Below, piece after piece: positions 55,644-64,000 of a stretch of 64,000 bases of DNA; the first letter of the stretch is position 1; each line of letters begins with the position of its first letter. The position numbers and the translations under genes are program-made. The notes below the pieces were generated by a model, which saw nothing but the letters and a program-made list of their open reading frames with translations, had not been told where the DNA came from and did no database searches. This DNA comes from Sulfobacillus thermosulfidooxidans. Lineage in GTDB: Bacteria > Bacillota > Sulfobacillia > Sulfobacillales > Sulfobacillaceae. Location of the stretch: positions 3,131,504 through 3,195,503 of the forward strand of contig NZ_LGRO01000001.1 of assembly GCF_001280565.1 (NCBI RefSeq). Reading direction: 5' to 3'.

Positions 55644-56488
55644 CAAAAGTTCAACGGATTTTGTGGGATTATGGAATGATGACCCTAGGCACGGCCATTA
55701 CGGCCGTCGGAATCAATGGATTTTATGTACCCGCTAGAATTTCAGATGGCGGTATTTCCGGTGTGGGTATCATCTTGTTATATTTGCTGCACGTTCCTTT
55801 GTGGGTGAGTTTAACGGTTTTAAACGTGCCGTTATTATGGCTGAGTAAAAAGCTATGGGGTAACCGCGTTGGAACCCGCACGGTTTACGGAACTTTGATG
55901 TTATCGGTGATGGTCGGGATTATTCGTATTGGCGCGGTGACCCATAATGTGCTTTTGGCGACGGTATATGGCGGATTGTTGTCGGGGATAGGACTGGGTA
56001 TGGTTTTTCGCGCACGCGGAACGACCGGTGGCAGTGATGTCATCGCCCGCCTACTCACCCGCTTTTTGCCAATTACCATGGGCCAGGGCATGATGATTGT
56101 GGATTTTTTTGTGATTGCCGCATTCGGTGTTGTCTTTAATCCGACCCTGGCCATGTATTCCTTAATTGCCCTATTCATTTCCTCGCGGGCGATCGATGTC
56201 GTCCAAGAAGGGGTTAGTTATGCCCGCGCTTTTACTATTGTGAGCCAAAAACCGGACATCATTGCCGCAAAAGTCTTGGAAGTGATGGACCGGGGGGTAA
56301 CCCGTATTGGCGCTTATGGCGAATATACCAAGGAACCCCGAGAAATTCTTTATGTGGTCATTACCCGTTCAGAGGTCAGTACGTTAAAAGAACTTATCTA
56401 TAGTGTCGATCCGAGCGCGTTTGTGGTAGTGGCGACGGTGCATGAAGTAGTGGGTGAAGGATTTCGCAAGCCGCCTTTAGAAGTCTAG
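55640..56488 (+). CDS. YitT-family membrane protein (DUF161 plus DUF2179)
   Basis: 282 residues. Five or six transmembrane helices with NGFYVPARISDGGISGVGI and FRARGTTGGSDVIARLL, then a C-terminal soluble DUF2179 domain (FTIVSQKPDIIAAKVLEVM, GVTRIGAYGEYTKEPREIL). Function unknown; possible transporter. In B. subtilis the homologous yvjA lies near prfB, so the order is conserved. Confidence 0.87.
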   Translation: MTKVQRILWDYGMMTLGTAITAVGINGFYVPARISDGGISGVGIILLYLLHVPLWVSLTVLNVPLLWLSKKLWGNRVGTRTVYGTLMLSVMVGIIRIGAVTHNVLLATVYGGLLSGIGLGMVFRARGTTGGSDVIARLLTRFLPITMGQGMMIVDFFVIAAFGVVFNPTLAMYSLIALFISSRAIDVVQEGVSYARAFTIVSQKPDIIAAKVLEVMDRGVTRIGAYGEYTKEPREILYVVITRSEVSTLKELIYSVDPSAFVVVATVHEVVGEGFRKPPLEV

Positions 56489-56529
56489 AAATCTTGCGCA
56501 GTTTAATCCACGACTGTAGTCGCGAGTGT

Positions 56530-57615
56530 TTAGGTGGCCTGATTCTGGTCTCCTTCTAATTGATCTAAAAGCGCGGCCGCTTCTTCGACCGTAATAATGC
56601 CTTGTTGTAACTTTTCCAATATCACGGCGCGGGGATCTCTTGGGTCAGCGGCTGGATTAGTAGGCTCATCAGCCGTCTCAACCGGCGCCGGATATTGAGA
56701 GAGGCTAATGTCTCCTTTGCGCGTATGAAGGGTAATCACCCCGCCACTACCCGTCCCAATGCGACCGACCAGACGATGTCCCCGGGCGGGACCAGGATTA
56801 TTGACTTCAACCAGATCAAGATGGGAAATGATGCGGCCCAAGTCGGTACTGGCTTCGATTCGGCAAGCTAAATCGGTAGGAATTTCGACATTAATATCAC
56901 CACGGCTTTCCACTTTTGCCGTTAATGACGTGGTCCTGGCATGAACATCAATCTTGCCAATGCCCGTGACAAGCTCCGCTTGCCGGTAAGTGCCATCTTT
57001 GAGTGTAATGGATCCAAGTCCCGCGTGGCATTTGCATTCCACATCATGACTAGCTAGCATCAGAATTTTCCCTAATCCTGCATTGACTTCGACCTGTCCT
57101 TGCAAGGCTTCGATATTGACGTCTCCTTTACCCGCATTAATGTCAAATGTCCCCTGGCATTGTTCCAATAAAACAGGTCCTAACCCAGCATTCACATCGG
57201 CGGTAACCTGCTCCAACTGGTGGAGACGAATGGCGCCCAGTCCCGCATTCAGATCAAAATAACCTCGACCATGTCTTAACGTGAGATCGCCATGGCCAAG
57301 ATTGATATCCCAGTGGCCTTCGATGTGATCGGCATGAAAGTTTCCATTTCCCACATTGATTTCGGCATTTTGAATGATTAAACTGTACAGTTCGGTATTG
57401 CCTAACCCACAGTTGATAGCAACATCTTGCACACTGGCGGGCAAGGCAATTTCTAAATCTAAGGATTGTCGAAACGTGGATTCAAGGCGTAGCGTGTTAT
57501 CATATTGTGTCTCGGTAAGAATGACACTGCTTTGAATCAGGGGCTCTTGAAGCTTGGGGTCCGTCCGGATCTTAATGTGTCCCCGTTTGATGGACACCTC
57601 AAGGCGCTCGATCAT
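56530..57615 (-). CDS. DUF4097-type beta-repeat protein with C-terminal SHOCT-like helix (YvlB-like)
   Basis: 361 residues. A long right-handed beta-repeat region with recurring units (INCGLGNTELYSL, INLGHGDLTLRHGRGYFDL, VNAGLGPVLLEQCQGTFDI, VNAGLGKILMLAS) and a C-terminal helical hairpin DPRAVILEKLQQGIITVEEA as in SHOCT-like short domains. No signal peptide. B. subtilis YvlB has this shape and belongs to a LiaRS/cell-envelope-linked operon. Here it overlaps the upstream DUF2089 regulator gene by 4 bases, which suggests the two act together. Confidence 0.72.
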   Translation of the reverse strand: MIERLEVSIKRGHIKIRTDPKLQEPLIQSSVILTETQYDNTLRLESTFRQSLDLEIALPASVQDVAINCGLGNTELYSLIIQNAEINVGNGNFHADHIEGHWDINLGHGDLTLRHGRGYFDLNAGLGAIRLHQLEQVTADVNAGLGPVLLEQCQGTFDINAGKGDVNIEALQGQVEVNAGLGKILMLASHDVECKCHAGLGSITLKDGTYRQAELVTGIGKIDVHARTTSLTAKVESRGDINVEIPTDLACRIEASTDLGRIISHLDLVEVNNPGPARGHRLVGRIGTGSGGVITLHTRKGDISLSQYPAPVETADEPTNPAADPRDPRAVILEKLQQGIITVEEAAALLDQLEGDQNQAT

Positions 57616-58052
57616 GGTTCATCCTCCGTTTCTGTATCTGAGGACCTAAAAGTCGGTTCGCTGATGACATGTCGTGTCATGTCATCGAGCAGTTTCAGGC
57701 CATCTTGAATGGACAATTCCTTTTGGGCAATACGTTGCAAAATTTCGTTTCGGGAGATTTTGGGTGAGGGTGAGGAGGTCTCTTCCCCGGGCTGTCCTTG
57801 AAAAGCTTCAACCAGCTGGTCAAGTTTGTTACGAACCGTGGGATAGGAGATGCCGAGGATGCGTTCAATTTCTTTCAAGTTGCCGCGACTTAATACAAAC
57901 ACCTTTAAAAAGGCCAGTTGGTCCTCCGATAAGGATAATGCAGGAGAATTGTGAAATCGTCCTTGGATGACTATATCGCAGTGGGGACAATGTAATGCCG
58001 TAATCTCTAAAGGATGGCGGCAACTGGGACAGGTTGTTAGCAAATTCGGCAT
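57612..58052 (-). CDS. DUF2089-family zinc-ribbon/HTH protein
   Basis: 146 residues from ATG 58052 (AGGAGG 9 bases upstream). N-terminal zinc ribbon TCPSCRHPLEITALHCPHCD, then a helix-turn-helix-like LSEDQLAFLKVFVLSRGNLKEI with LGISYPTVRNKLDQLV, diagnostic of DUF2089, and a C-terminal SHOCT-like stretch (RNEILQRIAQKELSIQDGLKLL) that echoes the end of the neighbouring YvlB-like protein. Probably a transcription factor for its own operon. Confidence 0.82.
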   Translation of the reverse strand: MPNLLTTCPSCRHPLEITALHCPHCDIVIQGRFHNSPALSLSEDQLAFLKVFVLSRGNLKEIERILGISYPTVRNKLDQLVEAFQGQPGEETSSPSPKISRNEILQRIAQKELSIQDGLKLLDDMTRHVISEPTFRSSDTETEDEP

Positions 58053-58124
58053 AAGTTTCAACCTCCTGCATTAATTATAGAAAACAATATTAATATTATC
58101 AATATTAAACTTAAAAATAACAAT

Positions 58125-59339
58125 CTATTGATTAATAAAATGAGGATTGTGACAAGAAGAATAATAATGATGGCGGAAGCGCCAATATCCTTCCGCAGCC
58201 AACAGGGCTAAGATTCCCGTCGTGATGAGCCACCACTTGGGACCTTGACTCAAAAGAATGCCGCCAAATAGGGGGCCTAGGGCTGCGCCTACACGGTTAG
58301 CCACACTGAAAAAGCCCATATAACGGCCTCGAACGATTTCTGGTGCGCGTTCGGCAACCCAAGCCGAAGCAGCCGGGTTGATAAAGTTCTCGCCTAAGGT
58401 AATGACAAACACGGCCAAAGCGAAAACGGCGAAAGACTGTCCAGAAAGCATCAGCCAAAATCCTGCAGCATAAAAGAAGACTCCCACCGCCATCAATGTT
58501 AAATGCGATACGCGGCGGGTTAGTCGGGTGATGGGAATTTGCAGAAGGACAACAAAAATCGCATTTTCCGCTGCCAAATATCCAAAAATACTGGGAGGAT
58601 ATCCCAAATTGATGTGCAAGTAGGCTGGGACGACCATGAACAGTTGGGAGTAAACCAAACCGGTCAATGCCCACAGGCCGGCAAAGCGTACAAAGGCTTG
58701 ATCGCGCAATACATCTTTCATATGGCCGTGTTGGGTTGATGGGCTATGCTTAAATGGACGGGATTCAGGAACGGCAAAGAAAATGACCAGGGAGAATAAG
58801 AGCATGGACAAGGCATCCAGAGCAAAAATCCAAAAGAACGAATGGTCGGCCAGAAGACCTCCTAGCATGGGACCTATGATAATGCCCGCATTGCTAGCCA
58901 TACGCATCAGGCTATAGGCATAATTAAGACGGTCACGAGAAATGATATCGCCGACCATGGCCATGGATGCTGGTTGAAATAGAGGCATGAAAAAACCCAT
59001 CAATGTTAATAGAGCGATTAATAGCCAGGAATTATGGACGAGACCGATACCAAAGGTTACGAGGGCGCCTAATAGCAATGATCCCAGCATGACCAGGCGG
59101 CGTCCAAACCGGTCGCTCCATACTCCGCCCACCAACACCGAAATGACCTGTGAGGTCCCATAAAATGCCATGACGACACCGACAACGCTTAATGAGGCGT
59201 GAAGGCGAGAGGCCAAGTAGATCGTCATAAAGGGAAAAACTAATGAGTTGCCTACTAAATTGAAAAACCGGCCGATAAGCAAAATATAATATACGCGAGG
59301 TATATCGGGATCTGATCCCCAACTCGTTGCCCGAAGCAT
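58125..59339 (-). CDS. MFS drug-efflux-type transporter
   Basis: 404 residues, twelve hydrophobic helices. Motif A is clear in the loop between TM2 and TM3 (GGVWSDRFGRRLVM), and ALVTFGIGL and GIIIGPMLGGLLADHS fit the DHA1/MDR groups. Substrate unknown. ATG 59339 with GGATGGAGA upstream. Separated by 72 bases from the DUF2089 operon on the same strand, so read-through is possible. Confidence 0.85.
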   Translation of the reverse strand: MLRATSWGSDPDIPRVYYILLIGRFFNLVGNSLVFPFMTIYLASRLHASLSVVGVVMAFYGTSQVISVLVGGVWSDRFGRRLVMLGSLLLGALVTFGIGLVHNSWLLIALLTLMGFFMPLFQPASMAMVGDIISRDRLNYAYSLMRMASNAGIIIGPMLGGLLADHSFFWIFALDALSMLLFSLVIFFAVPESRPFKHSPSTQHGHMKDVLRDQAFVRFAGLWALTGLVYSQLFMVVPAYLHINLGYPPSIFGYLAAENAIFVVLLQIPITRLTRRVSHLTLMAVGVFFYAAGFWLMLSGQSFAVFALAVFVITLGENFINPAASAWVAERAPEIVRGRYMGFFSVANRVGAALGPLFGGILLSQGPKWWLITTGILALLAAEGYWRFRHHYYSSCHNPHFINQ

Positions 59340-59634
59340 GGATCTCCATCCTTTTGTTTATCTTGTTTATCGTCCTAAGCAAAACACGTGATGATTTTCG
59401 GTTCGAAAACTTGATAATAGTTCCGATGATAGTCGACAACAAATTGTACCATATTCAATATGCACTGCTTGGAAGAAAGTCATGCAATTTGCGCAAGCAG
59501 TTTTTCTCATGGCCGGAGGTTCTTGAGATACAATAGATATAATGGAAAAATGAAAAAGGGATAATCACAATGATGACCGCGTCAATCAAGTCCGATCCAA
59601 AAATATGAGGACGGTGTGGGGGAGGGGATAGACT
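59340..59634. other. Divergent intergenic region between MFS and CBS genes
   Basis: 295 bases with AT-rich stretches. A TATAAT lies near 59539-59544 ahead of the CBS gene, without a clear -35. No gene or RNA was recognised. Confidence 0.35.
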
Positions 59635-60090
59635 GTGGTAGCCAAAGAATTAATGACCAGTCACGTGATTAAAATTGATGCCAATGCCACAATAGGGCAA
59701 GCGGTAGAGCTTCTTCGCGAACATACGATAAGTGGTTTGCCGGTTACCGATCCCCAGGGACGACTTATTGGTGTGATTACCGGAGGTGACGTTCTTCGGG
59801 CCATTCAGCAAAAGGCGCAGAAAATCTATCATTCACTATTTGGACCCACTCAGGTGGTGATTGATGAAAATGTCTGGAAAGAAGATAGTAACCGGCTTCT
59901 TAATTTGCCTGTGGAAAAAATGATGAGTCGTTCTCCTTTCACCGTGCAACCCCAGACGCCCGTGGGAGAAATTGCGGATTTAATGATCCGGCAAAATATC
60001 CGTCGGGTGTTTGTCTTAGAGCATGATAAGTTAGTCGGCATTATTACCCGCAATGACATCGTTCGGTGGCTAGTGCGCCATGTCGGCTAG
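59635..60090 (+). CDS. CBS-domain pair protein
   Basis: 151 residues, GTG start. Two CBS domains in tandem: first with AKELMTSHVIKIDANATIGQ and GLPVTDPQGRLIGVITGGDV, second with MSRSPFTVQPQTPVGEIADLM and VGIITRNDIVRWLV. Such stand-alone pairs bind adenosyl nucleotides and regulate partners. The 3' end overlaps the convergent beta-lactamase-like gene by 4 bases. Confidence 0.88.
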   Translation: MVAKELMTSHVIKIDANATIGQAVELLREHTISGLPVTDPQGRLIGVITGGDVLRAIQQKAQKIYHSLFGPTQVVIDENVWKEDSNRLLNLPVEKMMSRSPFTVQPQTPVGEIADLMIRQNIRRVFVLEHDKLVGIITRNDIVRWLVRHVG

Positions 60091-60863
60091 CGCAAGACAC
60101 TGGCCAAGTGGCTGCCGATCCGCTTGGTATTGGCGAGCAATTGGCGGTACGGAGCGCCTTCGGATAAAATGGCCGCAACGTAGTTGATGTGCGGAGAATA
60201 TACAATACCGACATCATGACTGGCTTCAGACAAGGAGCCTGTCTTATGTGCAATAATCACCGCTGCTTTACCAACAAAAACGTCATCGGCTGGTTCCTTG
60301 GTGATGCTTACCGGTCCTTGACAACGGGTCAACAAATTGACCATTTGTTCTGATACCGCGAGAGAAATGGCGGTGCCCGTAGCCAGTTTTTCCATAAGTA
60401 ATGCCATATCAAAGGCACAGGTATGATTGATTTGATCATATTCCGCGGGTACCCGCTGTAATTTCCGGATGAGTTCGGTATTTTGTGCGCCAAGACGGCG
60501 GATTGTGGAGTTGACCCATTCCACTCCTAAATAGTCAATGAGTAAATTGGTTGCGGTATTGTCCGACACCGTAATCATAAGCGTTGCCAAATCTCTGAGG
60601 GAATATTCCGTGCCCGGGGTTAAATCCTTAAGCACACCCGAACCACCGACTTGGTCTTCTTTTCTCATGAGGAGCAAATGATCGAGGGATAAATGGTCTT
60701 CTTCTACCCGGCGGTACAACTCAATTAAAATCGGTACTTTAATGACGCTAGCCGATGGAAAAATGTCGTGCTCATGATAGGCAAATATTTTATGGGTCTC
60801 GAGATTTTTGGCAAAGACTGCATAACGACCGGGTAAGGTCTGGATGACATTTTGAAGTTCCAC
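60087..60863 (-). CDS. Class A beta-lactamase-like serine hydrolase without signal peptide
   Basis: 258 residues from GTG 60863 (GGGGGAGG 8 bases upstream; an ATG at 60896 is less well placed). The three active-site motifs of the fold are present: SxxK in FPSASVIKVPI (Ser39, Lys42), SDN in MITVSDNTATNLL and KTG in IAHKTGSLSE. No Sec signal or lipobox precedes the domain, so it appears cytoplasmic. The Glu166-region is unclear (AEYDQINH). Real beta-lactam hydrolysis is doubtful; a peptidase or esterase role is equally possible. Confidence 0.8.
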   Translation of the reverse strand: MELQNVIQTLPGRYAVFAKNLETHKIFAYHEHDIFPSASVIKVPILIELYRRVEEDHLSLDHLLLMRKEDQVGGSGVLKDLTPGTEYSLRDLATLMITVSDNTATNLLIDYLGVEWVNSTIRRLGAQNTELIRKLQRVPAEYDQINHTCAFDMALLMEKLATGTAISLAVSEQMVNLLTRCQGPVSITKEPADDVFVGKAAVIIAHKTGSLSEASHDVGIVYSPHINYVAAILSEGAPYRQLLANTKRIGSHLASVLR

Positions 60864-61107
60864 AATTTTTCCTCCCCCTAAGATGACCCTCTGCATTTCA
60901 TTACCATCTCATGATACCATGGAACACATAATGAATACCGTGTAAGCCAAGCCGGACACCGAGTTAAAGGAGTTCTCTTGTATATTGACAGCGAGAGAGG
61001 GGAAGACCTTTAGCAAGAATCAGAGAAATCCAGGCACAGACAACAATGAGGCATGCTAAAACTTGGATGGAGATCCCAAAATCGACGAGAAAAGGATCGA
61101 TTGCGCT

Positions 61108-62016
61108 ATGAGTGTTGTGGTGTTAGGCAGTATCAATCTCGATTTGATCGCCCAAATTGATAAGATCCCAGTAGCCGGAGAAACGCGTATCGCACAAGGA
61201 TTGCTGACATCCCCGGGCGGTAAAGGAGCAAACCAAGCGCTGGCAGCCAGGCGTATGGGAGCGGAGGTCATATTGATCGGGATGGTCGGGGATGATGCCT
61301 TTGCTATGCAGGCCTTGCGAATATTACGGCAAGACGGCGTTGATTTGAGTCATATTGGTGTGAGCCGCCAACATCCCACGGGTCTCGCTTTCATCACGGT
61401 GGAAGTTGGTGGACAAAATGCGATTACTGTTATCCCTGGGGCGAACTATGAATTAGGAGCGGAAGCGTTAGGCCGACTCGAACGGATCCTGACGCCCCAG
61501 GACTTGTTAGTGATGCAAGCCGAGATCCCTTTCGAAGTGATTGAGCGGGCCCTGATTATTGCCCGCCGAATAGGGAGTCAAGTTTTGTGGGATCCGGCGC
61601 CGGCATCTCCGCAATTTCCGCATTCTCTCTTTCACGTAGATGTGATTACTCCCAATCAAACCGAGGCATCATTATTACTCGGAACTGCGGTCACGGACGT
61701 GCGTTCTGCCAAAGCGGCAGCCAGACAACTTCGGACGTTGGGGGCTGAGATTGCAATTGTAAAATTGGGAGCCCAAGGTTTAGTCTGGGCCACAGCCCAT
61801 GGGGTTTTTTATGAACCCGGAGTTGCCGTGCAAGCCGTTGATGCAGTGGGAGCAGGAGATGTCTTTTTAGGGGCCTTAGCAGCACGGTTAGATGCGAAAG
61901 ATCCGTGGCCTCAAGCGATTAAAATTGCCAATCATGCTGCCGCCTTATCGACGACGCAAAAAGGGGCCCAACCTTCTTTTCCCTGGTGGAATGATGTTCG
62001 CAAAATGATAAAATAA
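61108..62016 (+). CDS. Ribokinase (PfkB family)
   Basis: 302 residues from ATG 61108. PfkB signatures: N-terminal VVVLGSINLDLIAQIDKIP, SPGGKGANQALAARRMGAEV, and C-terminal catalytic DAVGAGDVFLGALAA with the base Asp. Closest in appearance to RbsK, which phosphorylates ribose; other sugars are possible. No ribose transporter is adjacent. Ribose-5-phosphate would enter the pathway of rpiB, encoded elsewhere in the window. Confidence 0.85.
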   Translation: MSVVVLGSINLDLIAQIDKIPVAGETRIAQGLLTSPGGKGANQALAARRMGAEVILIGMVGDDAFAMQALRILRQDGVDLSHIGVSRQHPTGLAFITVEVGGQNAITVIPGANYELGAEALGRLERILTPQDLLVMQAEIPFEVIERALIIARRIGSQVLWDPAPASPQFPHSLFHVDVITPNQTEASLLLGTAVTDVRSAKAAARQLRTLGAEIAIVKLGAQGLVWATAHGVFYEPGVAVQAVDAVGAGDVFLGALAARLDAKDPWPQAIKIANHAAALSTTQKGAQPSFPWWNDVRKMIK

Positions 62017-62103
62017 AAAAGGGAAAAAAATTATTTCAATCCCGTAACCTTGTCCTCTTTTTTGACGTTATCTTATTTAAAGACGCCATTGAGGAGGGAG
62101 AAT

Positions 62104-62265
62104 ATGAAATCACCGCACGATCAAAAGCGCGCTGATTATTATTTATATACTTGGCAAATCCGTGAAGTTCAAAAGTTATCTCGTGAACTTCGTCGTCCTC
62201 CATCGGAAATTATGCGTTCATTACTAACTGAGGCCCTCTCGAAAAAGACGTCTACGGAATCTTAA
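62104..62265 (+). CDS. Small ribbon-helix-helix (CopG-like) protein
   Basis: 53 residues from ATG 62104, preceded by GAGGAGGGAG. After a basic start, YYLYTWQIREVQKLSRELRR and PPSEIMRSLLTEALSK form the strand-helix-helix pattern of RHH DNA-binding proteins. No toxin gene is beside it, so an antitoxin role is not supported. Followed by its own terminator. Confidence 0.6.
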   Translation: MKSPHDQKRADYYLYTWQIREVQKLSRELRRPPSEIMRSLLTEALSKKTSTES

Positions 62266-62285
62266 ATTCCTTAGTGAATTCTGTA

Positions 62286-62311
62286 AATAGTCCCGTTAGG
62301 GACTATTTTTT
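62286..62311 (+). terminator. Terminator after the RHH gene
   Basis: AATAGTCCC-GTTA-GGGACTATT 9-bp perfect stem followed by T5. Confidence 0.9.
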
Positions 62312-62377
62312 ATGTTCCAGGCTATGCTCGGTGTACAATAACCGTGAATCTGATTGTCAAAGGAGCCGAGATAAAGA

Positions 62378-63775
62378 ATGGAGCCGTATCGTTTAAGCCA
62401 CGATTCTCTTGGTGAAGTGAAAGTCCCGCAAGACGCTTATTGGGGACCCCAAACCCAAAGGGCGATTGAAAATTTTCCTATTAGTGGATTGCGGTTACCC
62501 AGGCGGTTTATTCGCGCGCAGGGCATTATTAAGTGGGCCGCAGCCAAGGCCAATGCTGATGTTGGCGCGTTACCTGAACGTATTGCCCAAGCCATCATGA
62601 AAGCGGCCGATGAAGTTATTAGTGGAATGTGGGATCAACAATTTGTGGTGGATGTATATCAAGCGGGTGCTGGGACATCGCAAAACATGAATGCGAATGA
62701 GGTGATTGCCCACCGGGCGCAGCAATTATTGGGAGGCCAAATTGGCGATGTGCACTTGGTTCATCCCAATGATCACGTCAATATGGCGCAATCGACAAAT
62801 GACACGATTCATGTTGCCATACATATTGCTGGAGCGGAGGCAATTGTTCATGATCTGGTTCCAGCCATTCGCCGGGCTGAAGACACGCTGCGCACCAAAC
62901 AACACTTGTGGATGAATGTTGTCAAATCCGGAAGGACCCATTTACAAGATGCGGTTCCTATGCGCTTAGGTCAAGAAATTGGCGGGTATGTGGGAGCGCT
63001 GTCCTACTGGCGGAATGCCCTTGAAACGGGCGTGGAAAAACTCTATGGCATAGGTCTTGGGGGCAATGCGGTTGGCACAGGCATTAATGCCCATCCCGAA
63101 TATAAGAACCGGGCCACCCAGTATGTGGCAGAAAAAACGGGATTACCGTTTCATCAACCGGAAAATATGTTTACGTTTATTCAAAATCTTGATGCCGTCT
63201 TGGAAGTCTCGGGATTGGTTCGAGGCTTAGCGACGGCAGTTGGGAAAATAGCAAATGACTTAAGACTGTTGAGTTCGGGTCCGCGCACCGGGCTCGCCGA
63301 ATTAAAGTTACCTGCCGTCCAACCCGGGTCTTCGATTATGCCGGGGAAGGTTAATCCGGTGATGGCGGAAATGATGAACATGATCTGCTATCAGGTCATG
63401 GGTAATGATACCACTGTGCAGCAAGCTGTCGCAGGCGCCCAACTAGAATTAAACGTGATGATGCCTGTCATCGCTTATAATTTTCTGCAAGCGATCCATA
63501 TTTTAAGCAACGGGCTTGATGCCTTTACAAATAAGGCGCTAAAGGGCCTTGAAGCCGATGTGGATAGAATAACCGGATATGTCGAAATGAATACGGCGTT
63601 AGCAACGGCATTAAATCCCTATATTGGGTATGACCAAGCGGCTGAAGTCGCCAAAACAGCATTCCGTGAAGGAAAGACGGTACGGCAAGTCGTCAGGGAA
63701 AAGAATCTCCTGTCGGAAGAGCAGCTAAACGAAGCCTTGGATTTGGAACGGATAACCCATCCTCAAGAATCATAA
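62378..63775 (+). CDS. fumC: Class II fumarate hydratase (fumarase/aspartase superfamily)
   Basis: 465 residues. N-terminal HDSLGEVKVPQDAYWGPQTQRA, catalytic region SGRTHLQDAVPMRLGQE and the superfamily signature GSSIMPGKVNPVMAEMMN. The C-terminal stretches VIAYNFLQAIHILSNGLDAF and LNPYIGYDQAAEVAKTAF resemble fumarase more than aspartase, though GNDTTV is aspartase-like. Interconverts fumarate and malate in the TCA cycle. AAAGGAG upstream; monocistronic. Confidence 0.82.
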   Translation: MEPYRLSHDSLGEVKVPQDAYWGPQTQRAIENFPISGLRLPRRFIRAQGIIKWAAAKANADVGALPERIAQAIMKAADEVISGMWDQQFVVDVYQAGAGTSQNMNANEVIAHRAQQLLGGQIGDVHLVHPNDHVNMAQSTNDTIHVAIHIAGAEAIVHDLVPAIRRAEDTLRTKQHLWMNVVKSGRTHLQDAVPMRLGQEIGGYVGALSYWRNALETGVEKLYGIGLGGNAVGTGINAHPEYKNRATQYVAEKTGLPFHQPENMFTFIQNLDAVLEVSGLVRGLATAVGKIANDLRLLSSGPRTGLAELKLPAVQPGSSIMPGKVNPVMAEMMNMICYQVMGNDTTVQQAVAGAQLELNVMMPVIAYNFLQAIHILSNGLDAFTNKALKGLEADVDRITGYVEMNTALATALNPYIGYDQAAEVAKTAFREGKTVRQVVREKNLLSEEQLNEALDLERITHPQES

Positions 63776-63815
63776 AATCGGTGAAGATTATTTCCCTAAA
63801 TCGCTATGAATCCTA

Positions 63816-63847
63816 TTGATTTTTATAGACGGCGGTGATAATATAAT
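63816..63847 (+). promoter_or_regulatory. Upstream promoter of tandem pair (P1) at right edge
   Basis: TTGATT (63816-63821) with TAATAT at 17-bp spacing (63839-63844); an overlapping TATAAT at 63842-63847 is at 20 bp. Confidence 0.55.
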
Positions 63848-63887
63848 CAACGCCGTTCGACAAGAACGACAGGCAAGATAAAAAACA

Positions 63888-63916
63888 TTGACTCCTTCAG
63901 TTGTTAATGTTATAAT
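63888..63916 (+). promoter_or_regulatory. Strong sigma-A promoter (P2), probable rRNA operon promoter
   Basis: TTGACT (63888-63893), 17-bp spacer, TATAAT (63911-63916). About 18 bases after the predicted start comes CGGTCCTTGAAAACTATAT (63931-63949), resembling the CTTGAAAACT sequence found in Firmicute rRNA leaders and spacers. Confidence 0.75.
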
Positions 63917-64000
63917 ATTATCTTGTGTTCCGGTCCTTGAAAACTATATCGTCATGGTGAAGATGAGATTAAACAGCATCAATGATGTCAGCAGATGAAT

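Noticed and set aside
61024..61110. Possible 21-codon leader peptide ending at the ribokinase start (ATGA overlap)
   Set aside because: No ribosome binding site before its ATG; overlap can be chance.

Overview
The window reads as chromosome of an endospore-forming, sulfur-oxidising acidophilic Firmicute, most likely Sulfobacillus (an inference from about 50% GC, sporulation genes spoIIID and a spoIIQ-like gene, and a sulfide:quinone-oxidoreductase/TusA/DsrE sulfur operon). Most of it is conserved core chromosome whose gene order follows the Bacillus subtilis blocks spo0F...glpX-rho-rpmE-prfA-prmC-...-sua5-ywlE-rpiB-...-upp-atpIBEFHAGDC-...-ywmB-...-spoIIQ-spoIIID and hpf-secA-prfB-yvjA. No tRNA, CRISPR array, insertion sequence or prophage was seen.

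Layout. 1-4.4 kb: a GNAT protein cut by the window edge, then a polyprenol-phosphate-mannose module (PIG-V-like mannosyltransferase, polyprenol-P-mannose synthase, GtrA), then a split threonine/serine exporter. 4.4-11 kb, mostly minus strand: Fur regulator, DUF2103-like protein, Nudix hydrolase, MinC without MinD, an isolated conjugation-type pair (replication-relaxation protein plus VirD4/TraG coupling ATPase), and phosphomannomutase/phosphoglucomutase. 11-15.8 kb: NCS1 and APC permeases, GNAT, HtrA protease. 15.9-22 kb: stand-alone receiver protein (Spo0F-like by position), glpX, rho with a very long basic/acidic N-terminal extension, and an OmpR-type two-component pair. 22-27.7 kb: an insertion relative to the B. 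subtilis order, holding a minus-strand sulfur operon (dsrE-tusA-sqr-DUF1641 repeat protein) and a large peptidoglycan-binding/beta-propeller protein. 27.8-41.7 kb: rpmE, prfA, prmC, rhodanese, ArsB/NhaD-type permease, sua5, arginine phosphatase, rpiB, upp, and the complete F1Fo ATP synthase operon with a short atpZ that lacks a normal start codon. 41.8-48.9 kb: ywmB, spoIIQ-like, spoIIID, SAM-I riboswitch and metK, a glycosyltransferase-like fragment, GGDEF protein, cold-shock protein, hpf. 49-56.5 kb: unknown family, a frameshifted HD-GYP gene, secA, prfB with its programmed +1 frameshift, DUF2993 and YitT proteins. 56.5-64 kb: DUF4097 and DUF2089 pair, MFS exporter, CBS protein, class A beta-lactamase-like protein, ribokinase, a ribbon-helix-helix protein, fumarase, and at the right edge two tandem sigma-A promoters followed by what looks like an rRNA operon leader.

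How the genes work together: the window covers ATP synthesis, translation termination (RF1, RF2, PrmC, L31, HPF), protein export (SecA), methyl-donor synthesis under S-box control, oxidation and trafficking of reduced sulfur, a polyprenol-P-mannose route probably fed by the mannomutase, and c-di-GMP turnover by two membrane proteins with similar N-terminal domains. Points that most deserve a second look are the sulfur operon with its five-repeat DUF1641 protein, the isolated coupling-protein pair, the Rho extension, the HD-GYP frameshift, the atpZ start, and the unsecreted-looking peptidoglycan-binding/propeller protein.
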